A stretch of 6,500 nt of DNA from Chitinophagaceae bacterium (lineage in GTDB: Bacteria; Bacteroidota; Bacteroidia; Chitinophagales; Chitinophagaceae). Below are positions 1 to 6,500 of the stretch, piece by piece (position 1 is the first letter of the stretch; the number at the start of each line of letters is the position of its first letter). Where the stretch lies: assembly GCA_003136915.1 (NCBI GenBank), contig PLEB01000442.1:1-6500 (forward strand). The letters run 5' to 3'. Under the pieces are notes generated by a model, which searched no databases, had not been told where the DNA came from, and saw only the letters and a list, made by a program, of their open reading frames with translations. Both the position numbers and the translations under genes were made by a program.

Positions 1-3
1 TTT

Positions 4-2055
4 TTAATTTTTAAGCCCAATCGACCTCATAAACGCATCTGCATTCGGTTCCCTTCCTAAAAAATGCCTCAGCATATCCATCTCCTCTTCGCTGCCGGCA
101 ACTTCCAGAATGTCTTTGCGGTATCTGAGACCTGTTTTGGAATCCATTACGCCATTTTTTTCAAAAACAGAAAACATGTCCTGTGCAAATACGCGCGACC
201 AGAGATAGCCGTAGTAGTTTGCTGCATACCCGTTCAGGTGAGTAAAGGATGCAATGAAATGGGTTCCTTCCACGAAGGGGTATTGTAGCATCGGATGCAG
301 ATCTTCGGATACTTCATTAATGTCTTTCCCCTGTAGGCTGTCGTATTTGTCATGAAAAGTAAAGTCAATCTTTCCATAATAAAGCTGCGACATATAATAT
401 GAACCATCCTGGACATGCTCCGAAGCTTTCATTTTTTTAAACAGTGATTCTGGGAGCACCGCGCCGGTTTTATAGTTTTTTGCAAAAATTTTCAGGCAGG
501 GATATTCCCAGCACCAGTTCTCCAGGAACTGGGACGGAGCTTCAACGAAATCGGGCTTTAAGCTAAAAGGCTGGGAAGCGATGGATGACCGCACGAGCAT
601 AAAATGGACGAGATGACCGAATTCATGGAAAAGTGTGATCACATCGTTGTGATCAAGCAGGGTCGGCTGACCCGCAGCCGCTTCCGGGAAATTACAAAGC
701 AATGCTCCTACAGGAAGTATTTCTTTCCCGGCAACAGATCTTGCCTGGCTGATAAAAAAGCAGGCGAAATGGGTATACTTGTTAGCCCTGGGATATAGAT
801 CAAAATAGAAACTTCCGATTTTTTTCCCTTCTTTATACATCTCAAAGGTTTTCACCTTGGCATACCAGGTAGGAATGCCTGAGGTTTGTTTCACAGTTAC
901 TCCTAACAATTGCCTGTAAACCTCAAACATGCCTTTGATGGTGTTGTCCATCTCGAAATATTCCTTTACCTCATCCGTATTGAGCTTGTATTTCGTGTCC
1001 AGCAGGTTCTTTTTATAATAAGACTGATCCCACGCATATATCGAATCCGGGAGTTCGGGATGCATCTGGTGTTTGAGCGTTCTGATTTCATTCAGGTCCC
1101 TCGTTACGTTGGGGCCCAGTTTTTCTATCAGGTTATTTTCGAAATCCCAGACATGCTGAGGTGTGGAAGCCATCTTATCGACCAGTGCATAAGATGCATA
1201 ACTTCTATACCCCAACTTCTCTGCGTATTTCTGCCGGAAATAAAAGAGGCTGTCCAGCACTTTAATATTCTCCGGGTAAGCGCGGTTGTTATATTTTATG
1301 TACATCTGCCTGCGACTGTCATCTGCATCCGCATAACGTAGAATATTCTGCGCGTTTGGCGTATTAATATATAAAAGATACTTTCCGGAAGCCTTCTTCC
1401 AGGCATTCTTCACATTATCCGGCACTCCCGCCAGTGCAGCATCATCATATTGGATGCTGTCCCTGGAGGACGCTATATTTTTATCAAATTGTAACCCGAG
1501 TTCTGTGAGCTTATCGCTGATCGCCTGAAGTTCAAGACGCCCTGTGCTGTCCAACTTCATTCCGTTATTTTCAAAAAGCCTGATTTGTTCGCTGATAAAT
1601 TTTTTCTCATTAGGCTTTAGCATTTTCTCCGATGCTGCAGCAAAAGTCTTCAGCGTTATATATAATCTTTCATTCAGCAACAACCTGGTCTGATATTCTG
1701 ATAATGCCTGAGAACCGCTGTTGGCAGCATCTCTGGTGCTGTCGTCGGGACTGGATTCTGCAATTACTCCCAGCTTTATGCCCAGGTCATTCAAATCATA
1801 AATCAGTTCGTCATAAGCTGCGAGCGTATTTGCCTTCCCTGTTTTAGCCGAAGCAATTATTTTTTCAGTTCTCTTGTCGGATAAACGGACAATAGAAGAA
1901 ACGGCCTGACGTATCATGGCAGCGTTTACTTTATTAAAGGGAATAGGTTGGTTCGAATGTACTATAAGAGGATTATTCGCTGCATCTGTTTGTGAGAACA
2001 AACCCGGGGCCGGTAAAATAAGAATAATGAAGAAAAGAAACTGAAGTTGACGCAT
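4..2055 (-). CDS. Exported M3-family zinc oligopeptidase (thimet oligopeptidase / peptidyl-dipeptidase Dcp type)
   Basis: This is a zinc metallopeptidase predicted to cut short peptides in the periplasm. The 683 residues match the usual M3A length. Residues 1-21 look like a Sec signal peptide: Arg2, a hydrophobic core at about 5-20, and a Phe-Ser-Gln end. There is no lipobox cysteine. The helical N-terminal half runs to about residue 400. The catalytic core carries HEFGH at 477-481 (zinc ligands His477 and His481, catalytic Glu478) and DFVEAPSQ at 502-509, whose Glu505 is the expected third ligand. A substrate-binding loop, GYAANYYGYLWS, lies at 609-620. The DFVEAPSQ and YYGYLWS wording is closer to animal thimet oligopeptidase than to E. 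coli Dcp, so the exact specificity (endopeptidase or dipeptidyl carboxypeptidase) is open. The ATG at 2055 directly precedes the signal peptide. No Shine-Dalgarno is seen, as is usual in Bacteroidota. The gene is complete; its TAA stop leaves only three bases to the window edge. Confidence 0.95.
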   Translation of the reverse strand: MRQLQFLFFIILILPAPGLFSQTDAANNPLIVHSNQPIPFNKVNAAMIRQAVSSIVRLSDKRTEKIIASAKTGKANTLAAYDELIYDLNDLGIKLGVIAESSPDDSTRDAANSGSQALSEYQTRLLLNERLYITLKTFAAASEKMLKPNEKKFISEQIRLFENNGMKLDSTGRLELQAISDKLTELGLQFDKNIASSRDSIQYDDAALAGVPDNVKNAWKKASGKYLLYINTPNAQNILRYADADDSRRQMYIKYNNRAYPENIKVLDSLFYFRQKYAEKLGYRSYASYALVDKMASTPQHVWDFENNLIEKLGPNVTRDLNEIRTLKHQMHPELPDSIYAWDQSYYKKNLLDTKYKLNTDEVKEYFEMDNTIKGMFEVYRQLLGVTVKQTSGIPTWYAKVKTFEMYKEGKKIGSFYFDLYPRANKYTHFACFFISQARSVAGKEILPVGALLCNFPEAAAGQPTLLDHNDVITLFHEFGHLVHFMLVRSSIASQPFSLKPDFVEAPSQFLENWCWEYPCLKIFAKNYKTGAVLPESLFKKMKASEHVQDGSYYMSQLYYGKIDFTFHDKYDSLQGKDINEVSEDLHPMLQYPFVEGTHFIASFTHLNGYAANYYGYLWSRVFAQDMFSVFEKNGVMDSKTGLRYRKDILEVAGSEEEMDMLRHFLGREPNADAFMRSIGLKN

Positions 2056-2151
2056 AAATCAGATTTAGATTTGCAAACTATTAATTTTTTTAAAAGACGC
2101 CTTATCGCCTTGGCCAAGCGGGTAATTCAGGGGATGGCCGGCAAGCGACTA
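2056..2151 (-). promoter_or_regulatory. Possible promoter region of the M3 peptidase gene
   Basis: This 96-base gap separates the OmpA-type gene from the peptidase and is the longest in the window. On the minus strand, TAGTTTGC at 2080-2073 resembles the Bacteroidota -7 element (TAnnTTTG) but has one spacer base too few. It would put a transcription start about a dozen bases before the ATG. An A/T-rich run lies just upstream (2082-2096). I find no convincing -33 TTTG box at the right distance, so this is a weak call. The peptidase may instead be read through from the genes upstream. Confidence 0.25.
2066..2080. repeat. Short near-palindrome upstream of the peptidase start
   Basis: TAGATTTGCAAACTA is a near-perfect inverted repeat around the 8-base palindrome TTTGCAAA at 2070-2077. 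The arms are TAG and CTA, broken by one extra A at 2069. It overlaps the weak -7-like element and lies 11 bases from the start codon, a position where an operator would be expected. Short A/T-rich palindromes also arise by chance, so a regulatory role is only a suggestion. Confidence 0.3.
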
Positions 2152-4398
2152 CTAATGCAGAACGTCCTTCAGGCTGCGCTTGATTGCCGGCTGCTGACGC
2201 TTTTGATCGATATTGCGGATGACCACTTCCACGCGCCGGTTGCATTGCCTTCCCTGATCTGTTTTGTTATCGCATTTCGGGTTGTCCATGCCAAAACCTC
2301 TGGCAATAATCCGGGATCTTTCAACTCCGGCATCTATCAATTCATCAACAACGGCCTGGGCCCTTGCTTTTGAGAGCAAGAGGTTCCTTGAGGCTTTTCC
2401 CTTATTATCCGTATATCCGTCAATATAAAAACTCGAATTCGGGATCTGTTCATTCATAATCTTGGCGGCATGCAGGATTAAATCTACTGACTCGGCTTTG
2501 ATTGTAGCCTTACCAAAATCAAAAAGTATGTTTTTGAAATCAGAAGTAATCTGTACAACAATCTTATCAACCGGGCATCCGTGGGTTGATGCCGGACCAG
2601 GTTGGTCAGGACAAAGATCCACTTCATCATTTACACCATCCCCATCCCTGTCCGGGATCGGGCAGCCATGGTATTTGGCAACTCCCGGAACGGTTGGGCA
2701 TTTATCCTCGGAGTCCGGGATTCCATCTCCGTCAGTATCCGGACAACCATGGAACTGTGGAAGCCCGGGTACAGTTACACATGAATCTTCTTCATCGTTT
2801 ATGCCGTCTCCATCTGTATCGGGAATCGGGCACCCATGATATCGTGCCAATCCGGGAACATGCACACATGAGTCTTCTTCATCATTGATTCCATCTCCAT
2901 CGGAATCAGGAATTGGGCATCCATGGTATTTGGGTGAACCCGCAACCGTCGGACATTTATCAACATCATCATAAACGCCATCCTTATCCGTATCCGGCCT
3001 GATTTTTTTCTTATACGGCAAACCGAAATGAATTCCCACGTGCAGGTCCGCTTGTTTGGAATCGTGCACAAGAGCAGATAACAAACTTCCCGACCCTATA
3101 AAAAACGGACCGACGCGAAATGCGATACCTGCATTGAACTGCGTCATATCATTATAGCTCAGTGGAATCTCTACACTAAACAAACGGTTTTCCCAGCGCG
3201 GAGTGAAACTGTAAGCATTGAAATAATACAGATTGAAGCCAGATGGCTTGTTGATGTTTAATTGCGCAGCCAGGTTCAATCCGAACCCTCCGAAAATCAG
3301 CCAGTCAGCGTTAGCCTGGACCGTGGTCGGGAGGTTCACCTGATAAGAACTGCTTTGTGGCTGACCCGGAATAAAATAAGCCGGTGTTGCATCCATAACC
3401 GTTTTATACTGGCTGATGGATTTACCGTTGAACTGACTGAGGTTAAACCGGTTTCCGGGAGGAATATCCAGGGAGTAGCTGGCAGCTGAATTATTGCTCT
3501 TATTAAATTTGATCATGCCAAGATCGAGCAAAGCAACGCCGATCCTGATTTTATATTTATTGACGAAACGGTCGGTTTGATACATACTGTAGTCAACTGT
3601 CGGCCGCCATTCATATACAAAACCGATATCGCCGCCAACCCCGCTGCCATTGGATTCAAAAAAGTCGCCGAATTTATAATTATAGAAATTATTATCTGTG
3701 GTATTCAATGAAAGGTTGCCTGAAGTAGGGCCTGTGATAAAAGTAGTTCCGCCGGCATTTCCGATTGTCCCTGTAAGACTGTTCATCGCCAGATAGGAAT
3801 CCGCTGTTCCGGAGAGATATTTCAGGGTAATTCCGCCTTTAAAAAAGTTATTGCTTCCAGGATTAGTAAACACCCGTGCAACAGAGCCGCCGATCTCCGA
3901 CCAGCCCGTAGCATGAATAACGGCGTTATTAGAATTAAAGCTACCCGGGGAAACAATTCCTGACTGCGTTGCATCCAATATTGCGGTTACCAGGTTTCCA
4001 TTCACATCCTTTGCATTTGCAAAAACCCGGGAGCGGGTGGTTAGGGCAACGGAAGTTCTCGGGCCCAGGCTAAGCATAACCGAGGGGCCGAGTACATCTG
4101 CATAAGAAAGACTGTTGATCTTTTGATTACCCTGAAGCAATTTGGATTTCAGTGAATCGGCATTCAGTGACCGGGAAATATCATTAAACTTAAGGCCCGA
4201 CTGATCATTGCCAACAAATCCGTTGATGGCAAATATGTTCACATCCCATTTAAACCGGTTGTCTGCAATATTAGCAGGATTAAAAACGACACCATTCACG
4301 CCCGTATAATTACCCGTTCGGTACCCGGGAAAAGTCTGAGCCATCGAGTGAAAGCTCAGCCCCAGGCCCAGTAAATAAAATAAACAGCGTTTCCCCAT
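2152..4398 (-). CDS. Outer-membrane protein: DUF5723-like barrel, thrombospondin type 3 repeats and C-terminal OmpA domain
   Basis: This envelope protein of 748 residues probably sits in the outer membrane and binds peptidoglycan. The chosen start is the ATG at 4398, because it opens directly onto a signal peptide (residues 1-20: Gly-Lys-Arg, a Leu-rich core, then Ser-Met-Ala before Gln21). The frame stays open upstream to a TTG at 4449, but that adds 17 residues ahead of the signal. Residues 21 to about 463 are rich in Gly, Asn, Ser and aromatic residues with alternating strands. The opening GNYTGVNGVVFNPANIAD (residues 29-46) is typical of Bacteroidota DUF5723 proteins. Five Asp-rich TSP3-type repeats follow at 469-609, then an OmpA/MotB-type domain at about 619-731. 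That domain contains FDFGKATI, YIDGYTDNKG and NRRVE; Asp664 and Arg722 fit the diaminopimelate-binding pair of the family. A basic tail ends the protein. It begins 60 bases after the oxidoreductase stop. The domain order is clear; the barrel's ligand or cargo is unknown. Confidence 0.9.
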   Translation of the reverse strand: MGKRCLFYLLGLGLSFHSMAQTFPGYRTGNYTGVNGVVFNPANIADNRFKWDVNIFAINGFVGNDQSGLKFNDISRSLNADSLKSKLLQGNQKINSLSYADVLGPSVMLSLGPRTSVALTTRSRVFANAKDVNGNLVTAILDATQSGIVSPGSFNSNNAVIHATGWSEIGGSVARVFTNPGSNNFFKGGITLKYLSGTADSYLAMNSLTGTIGNAGGTTFITGPTSGNLSLNTTDNNFYNYKFGDFFESNGSGVGGDIGFVYEWRPTVDYSMYQTDRFVNKYKIRIGVALLDLGMIKFNKSNNSAASYSLDIPPGNRFNLSQFNGKSISQYKTVMDATPAYFIPGQPQSSSYQVNLPTTVQANADWLIFGGFGLNLAAQLNINKPSGFNLYYFNAYSFTPRWENRLFSVEIPLSYNDMTQFNAGIAFRVGPFFIGSGSLLSALVHDSKQADLHVGIHFGLPYKKKIRPDTDKDGVYDDVDKCPTVAGSPKYHGCPIPDSDGDGINDEEDSCVHVPGLARYHGCPIPDTDGDGINDEEDSCVTVPGLPQFHGCPDTDGDGIPDSEDKCPTVPGVAKYHGCPIPDRDGDGVNDEVDLCPDQPGPASTHGCPVDKIVVQITSDFKNILFDFGKATIKAESVDLILHAAKIMNEQIPNSSFYIDGYTDNKGKASRNLLLSKARAQAVVDELIDAGVERSRIIARGFGMDNPKCDNKTDQGRQCNRRVEVVIRNIDQKRQQPAIKRSLKDVLH
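2569..2994 (-). repeat. Five in-frame tandem TSP3-type calcium-binding repeats
   Basis: Five coding repeats of 27-29 residues lie between the barrel and the OmpA domain. In order of translation they span 2994-2908, 2907-2821, 2820-2740, 2739-2653 and 2652 to about 2569. Each has the pattern DxDxDGxxDxxDxC, then a Gly-containing spacer, then HGCP, giving two cysteines per unit. The Asp ladder is that of thrombospondin type 3 repeats, which bind calcium and stiffen into a rod. Units 2 and 3 share DGDGINDEEDSCV exactly and are also close in DNA, suggesting the most recent duplication. Unit 3 lacks the Ile-Pro linker that ends units 1, 2 and 4. Unit 5 is the most divergent after its Asp ladder. 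Confidence 0.9.
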
Positions 4399-4458
4399 TG
4401 CGATATTCCCGGTTTTTAAACAGATCAGACAAAGACTATGCCGCTTCAATATTATTTT

Positions 4459-5784
4459 TCATACATCCGGAAGCGCATAACCATTGTGGTAAGGCTTCAT
4501 CAGGTATTCCTTATTCACTTCCTCGTCTGTGAATTTATCTCCCGTCCATGTTAATCTTTTGCCGGTTCGAAAGCTAATATTGCCGAGTTGGGCGACAGTT
4601 GCCACCAACGTTCCGGCTTCTATGGAACAATGCAGGTCATCCATTTTCCGCGAGCGAACCACATCCGTAAAATTCTTCCAGTGATTAAGCAGGCCATCAT
4701 CCACTGGTTTCATCATCGGCTTGCCGATTTTATTTTTGTTGAGGGGTTCATCGATCACTTCCCATCCATGCCTGCTCACAACCAGGGTTGCATTATTGCC
4801 GATAAAAGCAATCCCATGGTCCAACCCAAAATCTCCATTGCCGATGCCAATGGCATGATCCCATAACACATTGAAATGATCGAATTCAAATAAGGTCATC
4901 AGCGTGTCGGGCGTTTCCTGGTACAGTTCAGGATAAGCAAAGTCACCACCCATTGCCGAGATAGTTTTGGGCGTTCCCGCTTTCATTCCCAATAGGGCAT
5001 AATCCATCAGGTGCACACCCCAGTCGGTCATTAAACCGCCGGCATAATCCCAGAACCAACGGAAATTGAAATGAAACCGGCTCGAATTAAAAGTTCGCAT
5101 AGGTGCCGGCCCCAGCCACATTTTATAGTCGACACCTGTAGGAGGAGCAGAATCAGGCACTACCGGACCAGGTTTCATCCAGTCCTGGTAACACCATACT
5201 TTCACCGTACGGATGTTTCCCAGTTGCCCCGAGTGCACAAAATCAACGGCATCCTGAAAATGTTTTTGACTGCGCTGCCACTGGCCTCCCTGCACTACCC
5301 GATTATATTTTTTCTGAGCGGCAACCATCGCGCGGCATTCGCCAATAGAATTTCCTACCGGCTTCTCAACGTATACGTCTTTTCCGGCCGCACATGCATT
5401 CATCATGATAAGCGCATGCCAGTGATCCGGCGTTCCGATAATTACCGCATCCACATCTTTATTATTCAGAACCTCACAATAATCCCCGTAGGTTTTTACT
5501 TTGGAAGTATTCACATTCATTTTGGCGAGGTCGGCCATTCTTTTGTCCAAAACATTTCTATCCACATCACACAGGGCAACTACGTTTACGCCCGGTTGCT
5601 TCAGCGCGGCACTGAGATCTGACCATCCCATCCCATTGATCCCTATGGCTCCGATATTTATCTGATCGCTGGCTGCGAATTTTCGGCCAATGGATCCGAA
5701 GGCAGATGCCTGAATGGAAGAAGCCAGCATGGAGCCGCCGGCAACAAAGGAAGCCTGTTTTATAAAGCTGCGACGCGATTTCAT
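4459..5784 (-). CDS. Tat-exported Gfo/Idh/MocA-family oxidoreductase
   Basis: This is a predicted NAD(P)-dependent dehydrogenase-like protein acting on a sugar or sugar derivative. Its 441 residues suit the exported Bacteroidota branch of the family. Residues 3-9, SRRSFIK, match the twin-arginine consensus and precede a Gly/Ala/Ser-rich segment to about residue 29, so export of the folded, cofactor-loaded protein is likely. The Rossmann domain starts at about 41 with GAIGINGMG (45-53). It continues through GTPDHWH (117-123) and the family EKP motif at 140-142, whose Lys141 is usually catalytic or substrate-binding. The C-terminal domain carries DWGVHLMD at 254-261 with the conserved His258, and ends in the bacterial-type C-terminal extension. 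The EKP motif argues against the related GH109 glycosidases. The start follows the upstream kinase gene by 30 bases, with no Shine-Dalgarno but an A/T-rich leader, so co-transcription with it is plausible. The actual substrate cannot be read from the sequence. Confidence 0.93.
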   Translation of the reverse strand: MKSRRSFIKQASFVAGGSMLASSIQASAFGSIGRKFAASDQINIGAIGINGMGWSDLSAALKQPGVNVVALCDVDRNVLDKRMADLAKMNVNTSKVKTYGDYCEVLNNKDVDAVIIGTPDHWHALIMMNACAAGKDVYVEKPVGNSIGECRAMVAAQKKYNRVVQGGQWQRSQKHFQDAVDFVHSGQLGNIRTVKVWCYQDWMKPGPVVPDSAPPTGVDYKMWLGPAPMRTFNSSRFHFNFRWFWDYAGGLMTDWGVHLMDYALLGMKAGTPKTISAMGGDFAYPELYQETPDTLMTLFEFDHFNVLWDHAIGIGNGDFGLDHGIAFIGNNATLVVSRHGWEVIDEPLNKNKIGKPMMKPVDDGLLNHWKNFTDVVRSRKMDDLHCSIEAGTLVATVAQLGNISFRTGKRLTWTGDKFTDEEVNKEYLMKPYHNGYALPDV

Positions 5785-5814
5785 ATTGATAAATATATTG
5801 GTGAACTAATCTGG

Positions 5815-6500
5815 TTAATCGGAAATAAAATAGGAGCCATACCAGCCCGCTCCGATCATGGCCGCTTTGTCATTCAGCAGCAATTTAACGGGAACTTTCT
5901 TAACGAGATCCTGCATCCGGTCGCAGTCAAGCAGGTTCTCATAAAAATCCGGCTGTTTCAGCAAAGGAACGATTTTGGGCGGAATGCCTCCCGCAAGGAA
6001 AAGTCCGCCTGTTGCTTTCATTTTCAAAATGAGATTAGCAGACTCCCTGGCGAGATACTTGACAAAAATTTTCATTGCATCTACGCAAACTGCATCTGTA
6101 CCAGAAACAGCCGCTTCGCTGATCACTGCAGAAGGGTCATCGTTATTAAATTCATCCGTAATCGTTGTATTTACCGGACGATTTTTAACCTGACATAAAA
6201 AATTATAGATATCGTGAATGGCCGGTCCCGCGATCACACTTTCCCAGCTCACTACTTTGTATTTTTTTAGCATGAAGTCATGCAGTTCCATGTCTTCCAA
6301 GCAACGGCAGGAGAAATCAGCATGGCCGCCTTCTGTAGCAAATGGATGATGCACTTCGCCATCCCAGTACAACCCCGCTTCGCCAAGCCCCGTGCCCGGC
6401 GCAAGAACAGCCATATTGCCCCGGATCGAGGGCTCTCCCGGATGCAGGGCCAGGAAATCCTTTTCTCCCATGCCGGCAAGACCGTAGGCTGTAGCCTCAA
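5815..6500 (-). CDS. glk: Glucokinase, C-terminal two thirds (5' end outside window)
   Basis: This is an ATP-dependent glucokinase of the bacterial Glk (PF02685) type, predicted to phosphorylate glucose to glucose 6-phosphate in the cytoplasm. About 228 codons are visible and the frame is open to the window edge. The Met at 6471 is internal, because family-like residues EATAYGLAG precede it. Seen from the edge inward are APGTGLGEAGLY (nucleotide and sugar loop), EGGHADF (sugar-binding Glu-Gly-Gly-His), the SVIAGPAIHDIY segment, and the C-terminal GGLFLAGGIPPK and LLNDKAAMIGAG motifs. These follow the E. coli Glk order closely and differ from the ROK-family CxCGxxGC zinc signature, which is absent. 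Roughly the first 100 residues are missing, including the DxGGT phosphate loop. The catalytic Asp of the N-D-(L/F)-E-A motif should fall just past the edge. The stop lies 30 bases before the oxidoreductase start. No terminator is visible between them. Confidence 0.92.
   Translation of the reverse strand, partial: EATAYGLAGMGEKDFLALHPGEPSIRGNMAVLAPGTGLGEAGLYWDGEVHHPFATEGGHADFSCRCLEDMELHDFMLKKYKVVSWESVIAGPAIHDIYNFLCQVKNRPVNTTITDEFNNDDPSAVISEAAVSGTDAVCVDAMKIFVKYLARESANLILKMKATGGLFLAGGIPPKIVPLLKQPDFYENLLDCDRMQDLVKKVPVKLLLNDKAAMIGAGWYGSYFISD

Noticed and set aside
910..1341. 143-residue plus-strand open frame
   Set aside because: It lies wholly antisense to the M3 peptidase, whose frame here has family motifs. 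Its composition is not that of a recognisable protein.
2096..2120. Possible terminator after the OmpA-type gene, built on the palindrome TTGGCCAA (2110-2117) with CGC/GCG flanks
   Set aside because: The stem has a bulge and essentially no loop, and the T-run on the minus strand (TCTTTT) begins about 12 bases after it instead of directly. It does not fit an intrinsic terminator.
2462..2888. Several overlapping open frames opposite and beside the TSP3 repeats, rich in Ser, Pro and His
   Set aside because: They are shadows of the repeat DNA: the Asp-Gly codon pattern keeps other frames free of stops. They have no start context or family resemblance, and the coding frame with TSP3 motifs is clear.
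4399..4458. Promoter for the OmpA-type gene, suggested by CTTTG on the minus strand
   Set aside because: No TAnnTTTG element lies at a proper distance from a TTTG box in these 60 bases, so read-through from the oxidoreductase gene is equally likely.
5071..5622. 183-residue plus-strand open frame
   Set aside because: It is antisense to the Rossmann and C-terminal domains of the oxidoreductase, and no domain is recognisable in it.
4459..5784. GH109-type glycosidase (alpha-N-acetylgalactosaminidase) instead of an oxidoreductase
   Set aside because: GH109 proteins also carry Tat signals and a Rossmann fold, but this protein keeps the EKP motif (140-142) of ordinary Gfo/Idh/MocA dehydrogenases.
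6267..6500. 77-residue minus-strand open frame at the window edge
   Set aside because: It is a frame-shifted shadow of the glucokinase gene, which is in the adjacent frame with clear family motifs.

Overview
The window looks like a stretch of chromosome from a member of the Bacteroidota, most likely near the Chitinophagaceae/Sphingobacteriia. This is inferred from the genes: a DUF5723-like outer-membrane barrel joined to thrombospondin type 3 repeats and an OmpA domain, a Tat-signal Gfo/Idh/MocA protein, and a secreted M3 peptidase. It also fits that the start codons lack Shine-Dalgarno sequences and have A/T-rich leaders. Base composition is moderate by eye. No RNA gene, insertion sequence, CRISPR array, integrase or phage gene is visible.

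All four genes lie on the minus strand, so transcription runs from high to low coordinates. The order is glucokinase (5815 to beyond 6500, 5' end outside the window), Gfo/Idh/MocA-family oxidoreductase (4459-5784), OmpA-type outer-membrane protein (2152-4398) and M3-family zinc oligopeptidase (4-2055). The gaps are 30, 60 and 96 bases. The first two genes could share a transcript. The 96-base gap before the peptidase is the only one holding anything like a promoter.

Functionally the window has two halves. The upstream pair suggests sugar metabolism: a cytoplasmic glucose kinase next to an exported NAD(P)-type sugar-oxidoreductase homologue. The downstream pair belongs to the cell envelope: a barrel with a calcium-binding-type repeat stalk and a peptidoglycan-binding domain, then an exported peptidase of the thimet oligopeptidase/Dcp type that should degrade peptides in the periplasm. 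Nothing in the sequence shows that the two halves act together.

This is largely ordinary core-like sequence. I do not see a previously undescribed system. The points most worth checking are the cysteine-paired TSP3 repeat stalk, the true start of the OmpA-type gene, the thimet-like signature of the exported peptidase, the pairing of exported oxidoreductase with glucokinase, and a near-palindrome just upstream of the peptidase start.
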